52,005 nt of DNA from Cytophagales bacterium (GCA_027317105.1 DAHVFH010000223.1:1-52005), one strand, 5' to 3'. Positions 33,002 to 41,563 are shown, numbered from the stretch's first letter. Numbers and translations are program-made. The notes: a model not told the origin generated them from the sequence alone.

Positions 33002-35053
33002 ATGACTTTTCGTTTGATCCTCCTATCTTGTTTATTGGGCGTTAAGAGTTACGCCCAAACTGCAGCACCAAAAGATTCTTCAAGTATTTTAACCGAGGTC
33101 GTGGTAAAAGCTTATTCCTATAATCGAACCCTGATGGAGACGCCCGTGGCTCTGGGTGTAGCCACCGCAAAAGATTTTAACCGATTTAACCCAACTTCAA
33201 TTTTGTCTGCAGTGAATACCGTCCCAGGGGTGCGTATGGAAGAGCGTTCACCAGGTAGTTATCGTTTTTCGATTCGTGGAAGCACTATCCGCTCTCCTTT
33301 CGGTGTGCGCGATGTAAAATTTTATTGGAACGGATTGCCCCTCACCGATGGAGGCGGTAACACGTATCTGAATTTACTTGACTTTGATGCTTTTGGAAAA
33401 GCGGAAATCATCAAAGGCCCAGGAGCAAGCCTCTATGGTGCCGGAACGGGGGGTGTCGTATTATTAAGCAGTCCACCAACCAATCAAAAGCAATTGCAAT
33501 TTTCGGCTTCAGGAGGAAGTTTCGGACTTCAGCGCTACCAAGCAAAAGCCATTTTCGGTAACGATAAAAAAAAAGTGTTTGTGAATTATGCCCATCAGCA
33601 ATCGGATGGGTATCGCCAACAAAGTGCGATGAGACGGGACGCTCTTAACCTGGAAGGAAACTTCGCTATTACCAGAAAAAGTACCTTGCAGACCTCTGTA
33701 TTTTATTCCAATTTATTTTATCAAACTCCGGGCGGACTTACCCTTGCACAATACAATGCCGATCCTTCGCAGGCAAGACAACCCTCAAAAACTACATTTG
33801 GTGCTGTGCAGCAACAAGCGGCCATTTACAACAAGACTATTTTTGGTGGTGTCGTTTATGAATCGCAATGGGCCTCGCATTGGTCAACACGAGCCGGAAT
33901 CTATAGCTCATATACTGACTTTACCAATCCGTTCATTCTCAATTATGAGCGAAGAACAGAACACAATTATGGCGGACGTACAGATACCCGATATGAATTC
34001 AACAAAGGAAATTGGAGCGGGAAAATCACGGCTGGTGCCGAATGGCAACATTTCTATTCGCCACTCACCGATTATGGAAATCATTTAGGCGTTAAAGATA
34101 CATTGCAGACAGATGATAGATTAACTTCTAACATCATGCTGTTTTTCGCACAAGCGGATATCGAACTTCCCCATCAATTGTTTTTGACGATAGGTGGAAG
34201 CGGCAATTTTCTAAAGTATAAATTTAATCGGTTGGCTGGTTTGCTGCCTGGTGAACAATTAAGAAATTTTGCTCCGGTCTTTTCTCCTCGGGTAGCGCTG
34301 CTTAAAAAATTCAATGACTCGTTCTCGGCATTCACTTCAGTTGGCAAAGGGTTTTCTGCACCATCATTGGCGGAAGTGCGTCCGTCTTCGGGGGTGTACA
34401 ACAACAGCCTAGCACCCGAGCAGGGCATAAACTACGAAGTCGGTATACGAGGACAATTGTTAAAAATGCTAACATTTGATATTGTTGCTTACGACTTCGA
34501 ATTGAATCAAGCGATTGTAAGTCAAAACAATGGAGCCTATTTTATCAATGCAGGAAACACCTCGCAAAAGGGACTGGAGACCTACCTGTCTTGGCAATCT
34601 AATACTTGGTCAGGGCTTTTTTCTCATTTGAAAATCTGGGAAGCCTACACGCTCACCAACTATCGTTTTGTTAACTATGCACATGATGGTATAAACTACT
34701 CTGGAAACAAATGGACAGGTACTGCACCTAACACGGTGGTCACCGGATTAGATCTTTACCTTTTGAAACGTTTTTATTTGAATGCTACAACAACATACGT
34801 GGATCGGATTCCGCTCAACGATGCCAACTCGGCTTATTCTTCCGATTATTTTTTGGTGGGATCGAGGATCGGATTTAAAAGTCTAATTCAAAAAAACACA
34901 TCAATGGAGATTTTTGCTGGCGTGGACAATGCATTGAATCAAAAGTACAGCCTAGGTAATGACTTAAATGCTGCCTTTGGGAGATATTATAATGCAGCGG
35001 CTACGCGAAATTTTTACTTCGGAGTAAAAATTATTCCTCTTCTAAAGAATTAG
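33002..35053 (+). CDS. TonB-dependent outer-membrane receptor (FecA/siderophore-receptor-like)
   Basis: The 683-residue protein has a signal peptide (MTFRLILLSCLLGVKSYAQ), a TonB-box-like stretch (ILTEVVVKAYSYN), a plug domain with VNTVPGVRMEERSPGSYRF, SIRGS, WNGLPLTDGGG and EIIKGPGASLYGAGTGGVV, then a 22-strand-type barrel ending NFYFGVKIIP. There is no carboxypeptidase-like N-terminal extension and no SusD partner, so it is more like a siderophore or vitamin receptor than a SusC protein. The ligand cannot be deduced. It begins 16 bp after ispH and is followed by a hairpin at 35068-35094. Confidence 0.9.
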   Translation: MTFRLILLSCLLGVKSYAQTAAPKDSSSILTEVVVKAYSYNRTLMETPVALGVATAKDFNRFNPTSILSAVNTVPGVRMEERSPGSYRFSIRGSTIRSPFGVRDVKFYWNGLPLTDGGGNTYLNLLDFDAFGKAEIIKGPGASLYGAGTGGVVLLSSPPTNQKQLQFSASGGSFGLQRYQAKAIFGNDKKKVFVNYAHQQSDGYRQQSAMRRDALNLEGNFAITRKSTLQTSVFYSNLFYQTPGGLTLAQYNADPSQARQPSKTTFGAVQQQAAIYNKTIFGGVVYESQWASHWSTRAGIYSSYTDFTNPFILNYERRTEHNYGGRTDTRYEFNKGNWSGKITAGAEWQHFYSPLTDYGNHLGVKDTLQTDDRLTSNIMLFFAQADIELPHQLFLTIGGSGNFLKYKFNRLAGLLPGEQLRNFAPVFSPRVALLKKFNDSFSAFTSVGKGFSAPSLAEVRPSSGVYNNSLAPEQGINYEVGIRGQLLKMLTFDIVAYDFELNQAIVSQNNGAYFINAGNTSQKGLETYLSWQSNTWSGLFSHLKIWEAYTLTNYRFVNYAHDGINYSGNKWTGTAPNTVVTGLDLYLLKRFYLNATTTYVDRIPLNDANSAYSSDYFLVGSRIGFKSLIQKNTSMEIFAGVDNALNQKYSLGNDLNAAFGRYYNAAATRNFYFGVKIIPLLKN

Positions 35054-35067
35054 GATCTCAGCGGCTA

Positions 35068-35094
35068 GTGGCTAACCTCTTGGTTACCAGCCAC
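35068..35094. repeat. Imperfect hairpin between convergent genes
   Basis: GTGGCT pairs with AGCCAC and the inner AACC with GGTT, leaving a 3-nt bulge and a 4-nt loop. There is no T-tract, so it is not a standard terminator. It may end the receptor transcript or be an intergenic repeat. Confidence 0.45.
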
Positions 35095-35135
35095 AAGAGA
35101 CCAGCATCGAATAGCATAATCCAACAACGCTTAAC

Positions 35136-35966
35136 TTAACCTAAAAACTCCTTCACATTCTCAATCAATTCAAGCGATTTTAAATTATGGCCCAGGCCTG
35201 ATGTAGAAATCATCTGTGAGTTCTTCCAGTCTTCATGGGCAGCCAATGCATACGCATAAGGCGCATCACGATCGTCTTTATCGTGAATAATTAATCCTGA
35301 AAGTTTTAGCGTTGAGGCAAATTTTTGTAATGAGAAATATTCTGGCCCATGACCTAACCGCTTGATGAAGGATTGTCGTATTGCTTCAAAAGTGCGAGGT
35401 GAAAGTTTTAAAAGTTTTTGGTAGTACTCAATAAATTGCTTCACCTCCCCAGGTGCGGCCATCACTACAATTCTTTCAACGGGAAGGCTAGGAAGACGAA
35501 ATAAGGTGTAAACGGAAGATAACGCGCCCAACGAATGACCCAAGATGGCATAGACGCCACCGAAATGGAGCACTAACTTTTCGATAAGGCCGCTATAATG
35601 GACAGCGTTAATATAATTTCCATCTGAAAGACCATGACCTGGTGCATCAATCGAGTAGATCGTGAACTTTTCTTTGGGCAATCCATTTACCACATTCCGC
35701 CACCAGTAACTATGGCTTTCCCAGCCGTGGCAAAGTAAAAGTTTTCTTTCACCATTTCCCCAACGATAGACTTGAACTTTCCTTCCTTCATAGACGAATG
35801 CTGATTTCTCTGCTGTATTTAAAAATTCAAGATGGTGGGGCTTCACTTCCCTTCTTCTGGGTCGGCTAAAGCGCAGAAACCCTTCTTTGCCCGCTTTGAT
35901 TGGTGAAAAAATAGCTAGAATATTGAGGTATCTTCCGAATAAAAAAATTAAGATCTTTCTTTTCAT
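35136..35966 (-). CDS. Alpha/beta hydrolase
   Basis: The 276-residue protein has the alpha/beta hydrolase core: the LLLCHGWESHSYWW oxyanion segment, SIDAPGHGLSDG, the nucleophile elbow GHSLGA (Ser near 144), then the acid in IIHDKDDRDAP and the histidine in SGLGHNLKSLE. A basic, hydrophobic N-terminus (about 1-20) may associate with the membrane. It lies 15 bp downstream of the TetR gene on the same strand, so it is probably the regulator's main target. The substrate is unknown; esterase or lipase-like activity is the family default. Confidence 0.87.
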   Translation of the reverse strand: MKRKILIFLFGRYLNILAIFSPIKAGKEGFLRFSRPRRREVKPHHLEFLNTAEKSAFVYEGRKVQVYRWGNGERKLLLCHGWESHSYWWRNVVNGLPKEKFTIYSIDAPGHGLSDGNYINAVHYSGLIEKLVLHFGGVYAILGHSLGALSSVYTLFRLPSLPVERIVVMAAPGEVKQFIEYYQKLLKLSPRTFEAIRQSFIKRLGHGPEYFSLQKFASTLKLSGLIIHDKDDRDAPYAYALAAHEDWKNSQMISTSGLGHNLKSLELIENVKEFLG

Positions 35967-35981
35967 ATTTAGTCTATAAAT

Positions 35982-36572
35982 TTAAACCTCTATATCGGAG
36001 ATCATTTTTTCTAAATGCCCTACCACCAACCGGATGTCATTATCAGACCGTGAAAGTTTGCTCATCATAATGGCTCCTTCAAGGCTGGCCACCATGATGG
36101 TAGAAAAATAGTTTTTATCCACTGTTTTAACGATCTGGCCAAACTCAATCCCGCGATTCAGAATATGAACAATCGAACCTTTTAAAATCTCTAACACAGA
36201 GTTTGCCTTCTTTCGCAGTAAAGGGTTTCCATCATCCACTTCAATGGCGGCATTCAACAAAGGACAACCACCTTTGATCGGAGGCTTGTCGATGTAGGAT
36301 TTGAAATAATCCAGCACAGCGCGCAATTTATCGCCTGCATTACTTTGTGTTTTAATGCGTTTGGTCAAAATATCAAGCATTATCCCCGTTAGGTAAGCCA
36401 ATGTTTGTTCTTCTAATTTCTCTTTGCTTTTAAAATGTCGGTAAACAGCACCTTTCGTAAAGCCCGTAGCGGTTGTGATATGGCTAATCGATGTGGCCTT
36501 GTAACCCTTTGAGTTAAAGAGCATTCCAGCCTTATGCAAAATTAAGCCCATGGTTTCTTCCCGGTTTCTCAT
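35982..36572 (-). CDS. TetR/AcrR-family transcriptional regulator
   Basis: The ATG at 36572 (MRNREETMGLILHKAG, 196 residues) is preferred because the longer frame would extend through the operator palindrome. The N-terminal helix-turn-helix is complete (about 27-48, ISHITTATGFTKGAVYRHFKSK). In the ligand domain, GGCPLLNAAIEVDDGNP resembles the cysteine-containing motif of NemR/LmrA-like members, so an electrophile or aromatic ligand is possible. It heads a two-gene operon with the alpha/beta hydrolase and is divergent from a glycosyltransferase. Confidence 0.9.
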   Translation of the reverse strand: MRNREETMGLILHKAGMLFNSKGYKATSISHITTATGFTKGAVYRHFKSKEKLEEQTLAYLTGIMLDILTKRIKTQSNAGDKLRAVLDYFKSYIDKPPIKGGCPLLNAAIEVDDGNPLLRKKANSVLEILKGSIVHILNRGIEFGQIVKTVDKNYFSTIMVASLEGAIMMSKLSRSDNDIRLVVGHLEKMISDIEV

Positions 36573-36579
36573 CGTCACA

Positions 36580-36599
36580 AAGATACCGATCGGTATCTT
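36580..36599. promoter_or_regulatory. TetR-family operator: perfect 20-bp palindrome
   Basis: AAGATACCGATCGGTATCTT is a perfect inverted repeat located 7 bp upstream of the tetR ATG and 47 bp upstream of the divergent GTG at 36647. Length, symmetry and position fit a TetR dimer (or pair of dimers) repressing tetR-hydrolase and possibly the divergent gene. Confidence 0.75.
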
Positions 36600-36646
36600 A
36601 AAAAGCAAGTTTTTTTGAATGACCAAGTTTTACTTTTCTTTGCGAA

Positions 36647-37834
36647 GTGAAAGTTCTTATCCTCCACCAGCATTTTAACACTCCTGAAAAAGGAGGAGCC
36701 TTTCGTTCTTATTACCTTGCTAAAGCCCTGGTTGATCACGGCATTGAAACAATTGTGATTACAGGAAGTAATGAGAAAAGCTATTATGTTGAAAATTATG
36801 AAGGCATTAAAGTGCATTATCTGCCGATTGCTTATAATAACGCCTTTGGTTTTAGTGCTAGAAGTTTTTCTTTTCTGAAATATGCTTGGAAAAGTTTTCA
36901 ATTAGCTAAAACCATACAGGGTCTTGATTTCTGTTACGCCATGTCCGTTCCGCTCACGGTGGGCTTGCCTGCAATGTGGCTAAAGAAAAAAAACAAAGTG
37001 CCTTATATTTTTGAAGTTGGAGATCTTTGGCCTGATGCACCCATTCAGATGGGTTTCATTAAAAATTACTTGTTTGCTTCCCTGTTGTATCAATTAGAAA
37101 AGACTATTTACAAAAAATCTGAAGCGGTGGTTGCACTTTCTGGCTCAATTAAAACAGCGATCGAAAAGAAAATAGCGGGAAAAAAAATTTATATCGTACC
37201 CAATATTTCTGATTGTGCGTATTATAAACCAGAGGCCGTTGTCTCTGGCTTAAAAGAGCGCTATAAGGTTGATGACAAATTCGTGGTGTCCTACATCGGT
37301 GCTATTGGTGTGGCCAACGGCCTAGACTACTTTATCGAATGCGCCAATGCTTGCCGTAAGGCAGAATTGCCGATTCATTTTATTTTGTGTGGCGAAGGAG
37401 CCATGCTGTCCCACTTAAAAAATTCAGCAGAGCGACTTGGGTTAAAAAATCTTTCGTTCACCGGGTTTGTAAACAGAGACCGCGTAAAAGAGATCATGAG
37501 CATCACCGATGCGATTTTCGTTTGCTATAAGAATGTTCCGATCCTTGAAACCGGATCGCCTAATAAATATTTTGACGGACTGGCTGCCGGAAAATTAATT
37601 ATAGCAAACTTTGGGGGCTGGATTAAGGAAGAAATAGAGAAAGCCCGTTGCGGCTTTGGTCTTGACCCAAAACACCCAACTGATTTCATAAAGAAAATTG
37701 AACCCTTTCTACTCGATAAAAATAAATTAACCGCCTGTCAACAATCGGCCCGTCTTCTTGCCGAATCAAAATACGATCGCAAGAAATGGAGCAAACATTT
37801 TGCGGACATTTTTAATAAGTATGGTGCATTATAA
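36647..37834 (+). CDS. Glycosyltransferase family 4 (WbuB-like)
   Basis: The 395-residue protein starts at GTG (36647) with VKVLILHQHFNTPEKGGAFRS-type residues, the classic WbuB opening. DFCYAMSVPLTVGLPA, IFEVGDLWPDAPIQMG, ALSGSIKTAIEKK and the donor-site GSPNKYFDGLAAGKLIIANFGGW follow. WbuB-like enzymes transfer amino-deoxy sugars in O-antigen synthesis; here the gene stands alone, outside the polysaccharide loci. A TTTCTTTG sequence ends 4 nt before the GTG and could be a -7 element. It is divergent from the TetR operon across the operator. Confidence 0.88.
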   Translation: MKVLILHQHFNTPEKGGAFRSYYLAKALVDHGIETIVITGSNEKSYYVENYEGIKVHYLPIAYNNAFGFSARSFSFLKYAWKSFQLAKTIQGLDFCYAMSVPLTVGLPAMWLKKKNKVPYIFEVGDLWPDAPIQMGFIKNYLFASLLYQLEKTIYKKSEAVVALSGSIKTAIEKKIAGKKIYIVPNISDCAYYKPEAVVSGLKERYKVDDKFVVSYIGAIGVANGLDYFIECANACRKAELPIHFILCGEGAMLSHLKNSAERLGLKNLSFTGFVNRDRVKEIMSITDAIFVCYKNVPILETGSPNKYFDGLAAGKLIIANFGGWIKEEIEKARCGFGLDPKHPTDFIKKIEPFLLDKNKLTACQQSARLLAESKYDRKKWSKHFADIFNKYGAL

Positions 37835-37848
37835 GATTCGAATATTGT

Positions 37849-37910
37849 CACCAAGGCACTAAGCCCCAAAAAAAAGTATTTTAATATCGTGTCTTTGTGA
37901 CTTCGTGGCA
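37849..37910. repeat. CAC-AAG-type imperfect inverted repeat
   Basis: The left arm is CACCAAGGCACTAAG (37849-37863) and the right arm is GTGTCTTTGTGACTTCGTGG (889-908 of this kilobase). They pair imperfectly with about 7-bp spaced AAG/CTT blocks and an A-rich loop. This belongs to a class of intergenic repeats (AGNCACNAAG words) seen in many environmental bacterial genomes. It lies downstream of the glycosyltransferase. Confidence 0.55.
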
Positions 37911-37995
37911 GAACAGCAGAATCCTAAAATGTATTTCCATTAAATTGCAGCTGAATTAAAATTTCACAAATCGTTTGTAACTTTCGAACCCGATT

Positions 37996-38466
37996 ATGAA
38001 AAAATATTTTTTAAAACTTTATCACTATAATAGTTGGGCCAATCAGCGCGTCCTCACTTGTTTGAAAGACCAGAAGGTCAATCATGAAAAAATGCTGTCT
38101 TTAATGGGGCATATCGCAGCAGCCGAATTGCTTTGGCTCCATCGAATAAAAGGACTGCCCAAACCGGATGTAAAATTATGGTCCACTTATTCACTGGATG
38201 AACTTGCCGAAATGCTCAGCAACGCGGATCAGTTGTGGCTAAATTATGTTGAATCAACAGAAAATTTCGACCGTGAGCTAACGTATACCAACTACACCGG
38301 TGCGCCTTTTACCAGCAATGTAGAGTCTATTATGATCCACACCGTAAATCACGCCAGCTATCACAGGGCTCAGGTTGCCCAACTCCTCCGTCAAAACGGA
38401 TTTGAACCGATCAACACTGATTTTATCACGTATGATCGCGTCATGCTTGGTCAGCTTAAAAATTAA
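37996..38466 (+). CDS. DinB-family protein
   Basis: The 156-residue four-helix-bundle protein carries three spaced histidines that form the DinB metal site: one in LMGHIAAAELLWLHRI (about 38-52) and others in MIHTVNHASYHRAQVAQLL (about 118-136). Length is normal. DinB/YfiT-like proteins are metal-dependent transferases or of unknown activity, often stress-induced. It stands alone, about 160 bp after the glycosyltransferase and 60 bp before the dienelactone hydrolase gene. Confidence 0.88.
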   Translation: MKKYFLKLYHYNSWANQRVLTCLKDQKVNHEKMLSLMGHIAAAELLWLHRIKGLPKPDVKLWSTYSLDELAEMLSNADQLWLNYVESTENFDRELTYTNYTGAPFTSNVESIMIHTVNHASYHRAQVAQLLRQNGFEPINTDFITYDRVMLGQLKN

Positions 38467-38526
38467 TCAAACAAAAAAACTATTCGCCTGTTTTAATGGT
38501 TAACTAACAACAAAATCCAAAAACTT

Positions 38527-39366
38527 ATGAAAAAAATAATTATCCTCCTGATTGCTGGGCTATCCGGAATTACCGGGTTTGCTCAAACGGCACCAATTTG
38601 CCACACCCCGTCAACAGAAAAATTCGCCATGTTTGCCTCAAACAAAGACTTTAACAACAAACACCCTGCACCCGAATATTATGTACACATTAGCCAGGCA
38701 GGAGGAAAGATGATTAAAATAAAAACCGATGGGGCTGAAGCCAATGGTTATCTTTTAAAAGCTAAAAAGAAGACCGACAATTGGGTTTTCGTTTTTCAGG
38801 AATGGTGGGGACTCAATGACCATATCAAGCGCGAAGCTGAAAATCTTTATAAGGATTTGGGAAACGTCAATGTATTGGCTCTTGATATGTACGATGGTAA
38901 AATTGGCACAACACGCGAAGAGGCAGGCAAATACATGCAAGAATTTAAACAAGATCGTGGCAGCGCAATTGTTAAAGGAGCGATGGTATATGTTGGAAAA
39001 GATGCTAAAGTGGGTACGATCGGTTGGTGCTTTGGCGGAGGGCAATCGCTCCAAGCTGCACTTACGGCAGGTGGGCAAGCCGTTGCTTGTGTAATGTACT
39101 ATGGAATGCCGGAAGAAAATGTTGATCGGCTAAAAACGTTGAATTGTGATGTGTTGGATGTATGGGCTACCCAAGATCAATGGATCAACAAAGACGTCAC
39201 TGAGAAATTTGAAAAAAATATGACTGCCGCTGGAAAGAAGTTAACCGTAAAATCCTACGATGCCGATCATGCTTTCGCCAACCCAAGCAATCCGAAACAC
39301 AATAAAGAATTTACCGCGGACGCCTATAAACTCAGTCTTGACTTTTTTAAAGCCAGATTGAAATGA
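38527..39366 (+). CDS. Exported dienelactone hydrolase-family protein
   Basis: The 279-residue protein has a signal peptide (about 1-20, MKKIIILLIAGLSGITGFAQ), so it is periplasmic or lipoprotein-free exported. The alpha/beta hydrolase core has VFQEWWGLNDHIKREA, a cysteine nucleophile in TIGWCFGGGQSLQ, the Asp in DVWATQDQWIN and the His in SYDADHAFANP. This Cys-His-Asp triad is typical for dienelactone hydrolases. The physiological substrate is unclear. A strong terminator follows. Confidence 0.88.
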   Translation: MKKIIILLIAGLSGITGFAQTAPICHTPSTEKFAMFASNKDFNNKHPAPEYYVHISQAGGKMIKIKTDGAEANGYLLKAKKKTDNWVFVFQEWWGLNDHIKREAENLYKDLGNVNVLALDMYDGKIGTTREEAGKYMQEFKQDRGSAIVKGAMVYVGKDAKVGTIGWCFGGGQSLQAALTAGGQAVACVMYYGMPEENVDRLKTLNCDVLDVWATQDQWINKDVTEKFEKNMTAAGKKLTVKSYDADHAFANPSNPKHNKEFTADAYKLSLDFFKARLK

Positions 39367-39382
39367 TCTGAATAGGACTAAT

Positions 39383-39412
39383 AAAAAAGCGCGGAATGTT
39401 TCGCGCTTTTTT
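39383..39412. terminator. Bidirectional intrinsic terminator
   Basis: AAAAAAGCGCG (39383-39393) pairs with CGCGCTTTTTT (39402-39412) around an 8-nt loop. It has T-tracts in both directions and lies between the convergent dienelactone hydrolase and J-KTSC genes. Confidence 0.85.
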
Positions 39413-39864
39413 TATGCCTGATCCACCAAGGCCTTGCTTACCTTTCGGTAGGTGAACGAATGATAAATATGCCTGCGCGCAAACCGATCACGCGTGTCTG
39501 AATTGACTAGTTTCTCGTAAGTATTCTTCGGCAGCCCAAAGTATTCATAGCTGCTACCATCGGCAAAATCAATTTTCAACGTTTGCGATTTATACTGAAA
39601 ATCAACCATCTTGGAGGCGGTAATTACTTCGGTGTATTGCTCTAATTGCTGAGTATGCGTCTCGGGCGCAACACTCACTAACAAATGATAAGCCTCAATG
39701 AAGGCTTTGCTCTTTTCTTCGGCCTCCACTTTCGCTTCGGGGTTGTCCTGTATTTTATCCGGATGCCAATCCTTCATAAAATTTCTATAAACGGTTTTTA
39801 ACTCTTTCAAGCCTACCTCTTTGTCGACCCCAAGAAGTTTTCTTGACTCAATAATTCTTTTCAT
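39412..39864 (-). CDS. J-domain protein fused to a KTSC domain
   Basis: In this 150-residue protein, residues 1-65 form a J domain with the HPDK motif (DWHPDKIQDNP, about 32-42), which would stimulate an Hsp70 ATPase. Residues 85-145 form a KTSC domain (SYEYFGLPKNTYEKLVNS, then RHIYHSFTYRK), a small beta-rich module whose role is unknown but often linked to nucleic acid-associated proteins. The combination recurs in Bacteroidota. A TATTTTTG element lies at 39932-39925, with a GCCCTT/AAGGGC hairpin between it and the start. Confidence 0.85.
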   Translation of the reverse strand: MKRIIESRKLLGVDKEVGLKELKTVYRNFMKDWHPDKIQDNPEAKVEAEEKSKAFIEAYHLLVSVAPETHTQQLEQYTEVITASKMVDFQYKSQTLKIDFADGSSYEYFGLPKNTYEKLVNSDTRDRFARRHIYHSFTYRKVSKALVDQA

Positions 39865-39906
39865 TTTACCCCTGCTTTATAGTGTCCAGGCAATGGAAAA
39901 CCAAAT

Positions 39907-39932
39907 GCCCTTGAATTAAGGGCGCAAAAATA
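39907..39932 (-). promoter_or_regulatory. Candidate -7 element and leader hairpin upstream of the J-KTSC gene
   Basis: TATTTTTG (39932-39925 on the minus strand) matches TAnnTTTG. The leader then forms a perfect 6-bp stem, GCCCTT/AAGGGC (39907-39923), with a 5-nt loop and no T-tract. No -33 TTG at ideal spacing was seen. Confidence 0.35.
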
Positions 39933-39958
39933 AACTTTTTATTGAAATCGGCTATGGT

Positions 39959-40183
39959 TTAGACTTTTCGAGGAGGCAATTCAAAGGCAATGGCGTCATG
40001 GGCAAAGCCAGTTTTATGTGAACCATCACAAAAAGGTTTGTTGGCTGATTGTCCGCAACGGCATAACGAAACTACGGTGCGCCCCTGAAGGCCATAGGCA
40101 TTTCCCTTGCCGTCTACGATTTCGAAGTCACCTTCAATTTTTATTGATCCGTTGCTGTTAATGGTAAGTTTAGTTTTGTCCAT
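39959..40183 (-). CDS. CDGSH-type [2Fe-2S] protein
   Basis: The 74-residue protein has the full mitoNEET-type cluster motif, CRCGQSANKPFCDGSH: Cys41, Cys43, Cys52 and His56 bind a [2Fe-2S] cluster. The N-terminal 35 residues form a short beta-rich segment (LTINSNGSIKIEGDFEIV). Bacterial CDGSH proteins are small cytoplasmic redox or cluster-transfer proteins; the partner is unknown. It lies 40 bp after the lysA stop on the same strand, so it may be co-transcribed with lysA. Confidence 0.92.
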   Translation of the reverse strand: MDKTKLTINSNGSIKIEGDFEIVDGKGNAYGLQGRTVVSLCRCGQSANKPFCDGSHKTGFAHDAIAFELPPRKV

Positions 40184-40223
40184 AATTAATTATTAAATAA
40201 AATTTTAGAAGCAAAAAAAACGA

Positions 40224-41456
40224 TTAGATATCCACGACAACCTGATTTCTTAACAAGTCATCCATGGTATCTCGTTTCCGAATGAGTTGCGCTTTGCCAC
40301 TCCAAATCAGTACCTCGGCTGGCCGAAAGCGAGAGTTGTAATTCGATGCCATCGAATAACCATAAGCACCCGCGTTTTTTATGGCTAACAAATCTCCTTC
40401 GCGAACTTCGTTTAATTTTCGATCTACCCCAAGGGTATCCGTTTCACAGATGTTCCCTACCACAGTATAAATTTTTTGAGAGCCTTTAGTATTGGTAATG
40501 TTTACAATTTCATGATAGGCATCATACATCATCGGGCGGATCAAGTGATTTAGCCCTGAATCAACCCCTGCAAAAGTTACAGAGGGTGTAGTCTTCACCA
40601 CGTTGGTGTTCACTAATAGATAGCCTGCTTCGCTCACCAAATATTTCCCCGGCTCGATCCAAAGCTCTAGTTGTTTGCCATAACTTCGATAAAATTCCTT
40701 AAACTTTTTACCCAGGTTTAGTCCAAGATCATAAATGTTAGTGACATGGTCTCCTTCTTTATAAGCTACTTTAAAACCGCTCCCAAAGTCAATAAACTTT
40801 AGCGCTGGGAAATCCCGTGCCACACCAAAAAGAATTTCTGCCATTTTTAGGAAAACCTCCGTTTCGGTAATTTCAGAGCCGGTATGGATATGCAAACCAT
40901 TGATCACAAGCTTATGCACTTCGACCAACTGCATAATTTGTGGCAATTGATACACTGAAATTCCGAATTTAGAATTACCATGCCCAGTAGAAATTTTATA
41001 ATTTCCTCCGGCCAGAATATGGGGGTTCAATCGAATACAACATGGATAAGTGCTCCCGTATTTTTTTCCAAATTTCTCCAGCGCAGAAAGATTATCGAGA
41101 TTGATGTTCAAGCCCAACTCCACCCCTTCACAAATCTCACTAAAATCCACACAATTTGGCGTGAACATTATTTCATTTTTTTCAAAGCCCACCCCCAGGG
41201 CAAGGTAAGCTTCTTGTATGGAAACGACATCGACCCCCGATCCGTGTTTCTTTAAAAGTTTGAGAATTGAAATATTGGTTAAGGCTTTGGCCGCAAATTT
41301 TACTTTCACCTGTGTCTCAGAGAACGCGTTTTTAAGATTTTGCAATTGATTGACAATCTTATTGCCGTCATACAGATAAAATGGTGTGCCAAATTCTTTG
41401 GCAAGCTCGGTCAATGCTAACCCTTGTACTTGATAAATTCCGTCAATTAATTCCAT
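40224..41456 (-). CDS. lysA: Diaminopimelate decarboxylase
   Basis: The 410-residue PLP enzyme makes lysine from meso-diaminopimelate. The PLP lysine is in VKFAAKALTN (Lys57). GLHIHTGSEI is the cofactor-histidine region, LWIEPGKYLVSEAGYLL the substrate-side segment, and VGNICETDTLG carries the catalytic cysteine. AGAYGYSMASNYNSR closes the active site. All diagnostic residues are intact. A CATCTTTG sequence (41483-41476, minus strand), one mismatch from TAnnTTTG, is the best promoter candidate. Confidence 0.93.
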   Translation of the reverse strand: MELIDGIYQVQGLALTELAKEFGTPFYLYDGNKIVNQLQNLKNAFSETQVKVKFAAKALTNISILKLLKKHGSGVDVVSIQEAYLALGVGFEKNEIMFTPNCVDFSEICEGVELGLNINLDNLSALEKFGKKYGSTYPCCIRLNPHILAGGNYKISTGHGNSKFGISVYQLPQIMQLVEVHKLVINGLHIHTGSEITETEVFLKMAEILFGVARDFPALKFIDFGSGFKVAYKEGDHVTNIYDLGLNLGKKFKEFYRSYGKQLELWIEPGKYLVSEAGYLLVNTNVVKTTPSVTFAGVDSGLNHLIRPMMYDAYHEIVNITNTKGSQKIYTVVGNICETDTLGVDRKLNEVREGDLLAIKNAGAYGYSMASNYNSRFRPAEVLIWSGKAQLIRKRDTMDDLLRNQVVVDI

Positions 41457-41535
41457 GTAGGCTTAAAACAAAAGCCAAAGATGAAAATAATTAACAATAG
41501 ATTTATGCCTCTTCCTATTTCCTTTTTTTATACCT

Positions 41536-41543
41536 TACTTTTG
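41536..41543 (+). promoter_or_regulatory. Candidate -7 element for the hydrolase-methylase operon
   Basis: TACTTTTG matches TAnnTTTG and is 20 nt before the ATG at 41564. No TTG was seen at the usual distance upstream, so only the -7 half supports it. Confidence 0.35.
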
Positions 41544-41563
41544 CTATCCAATCAAGGTACTCC

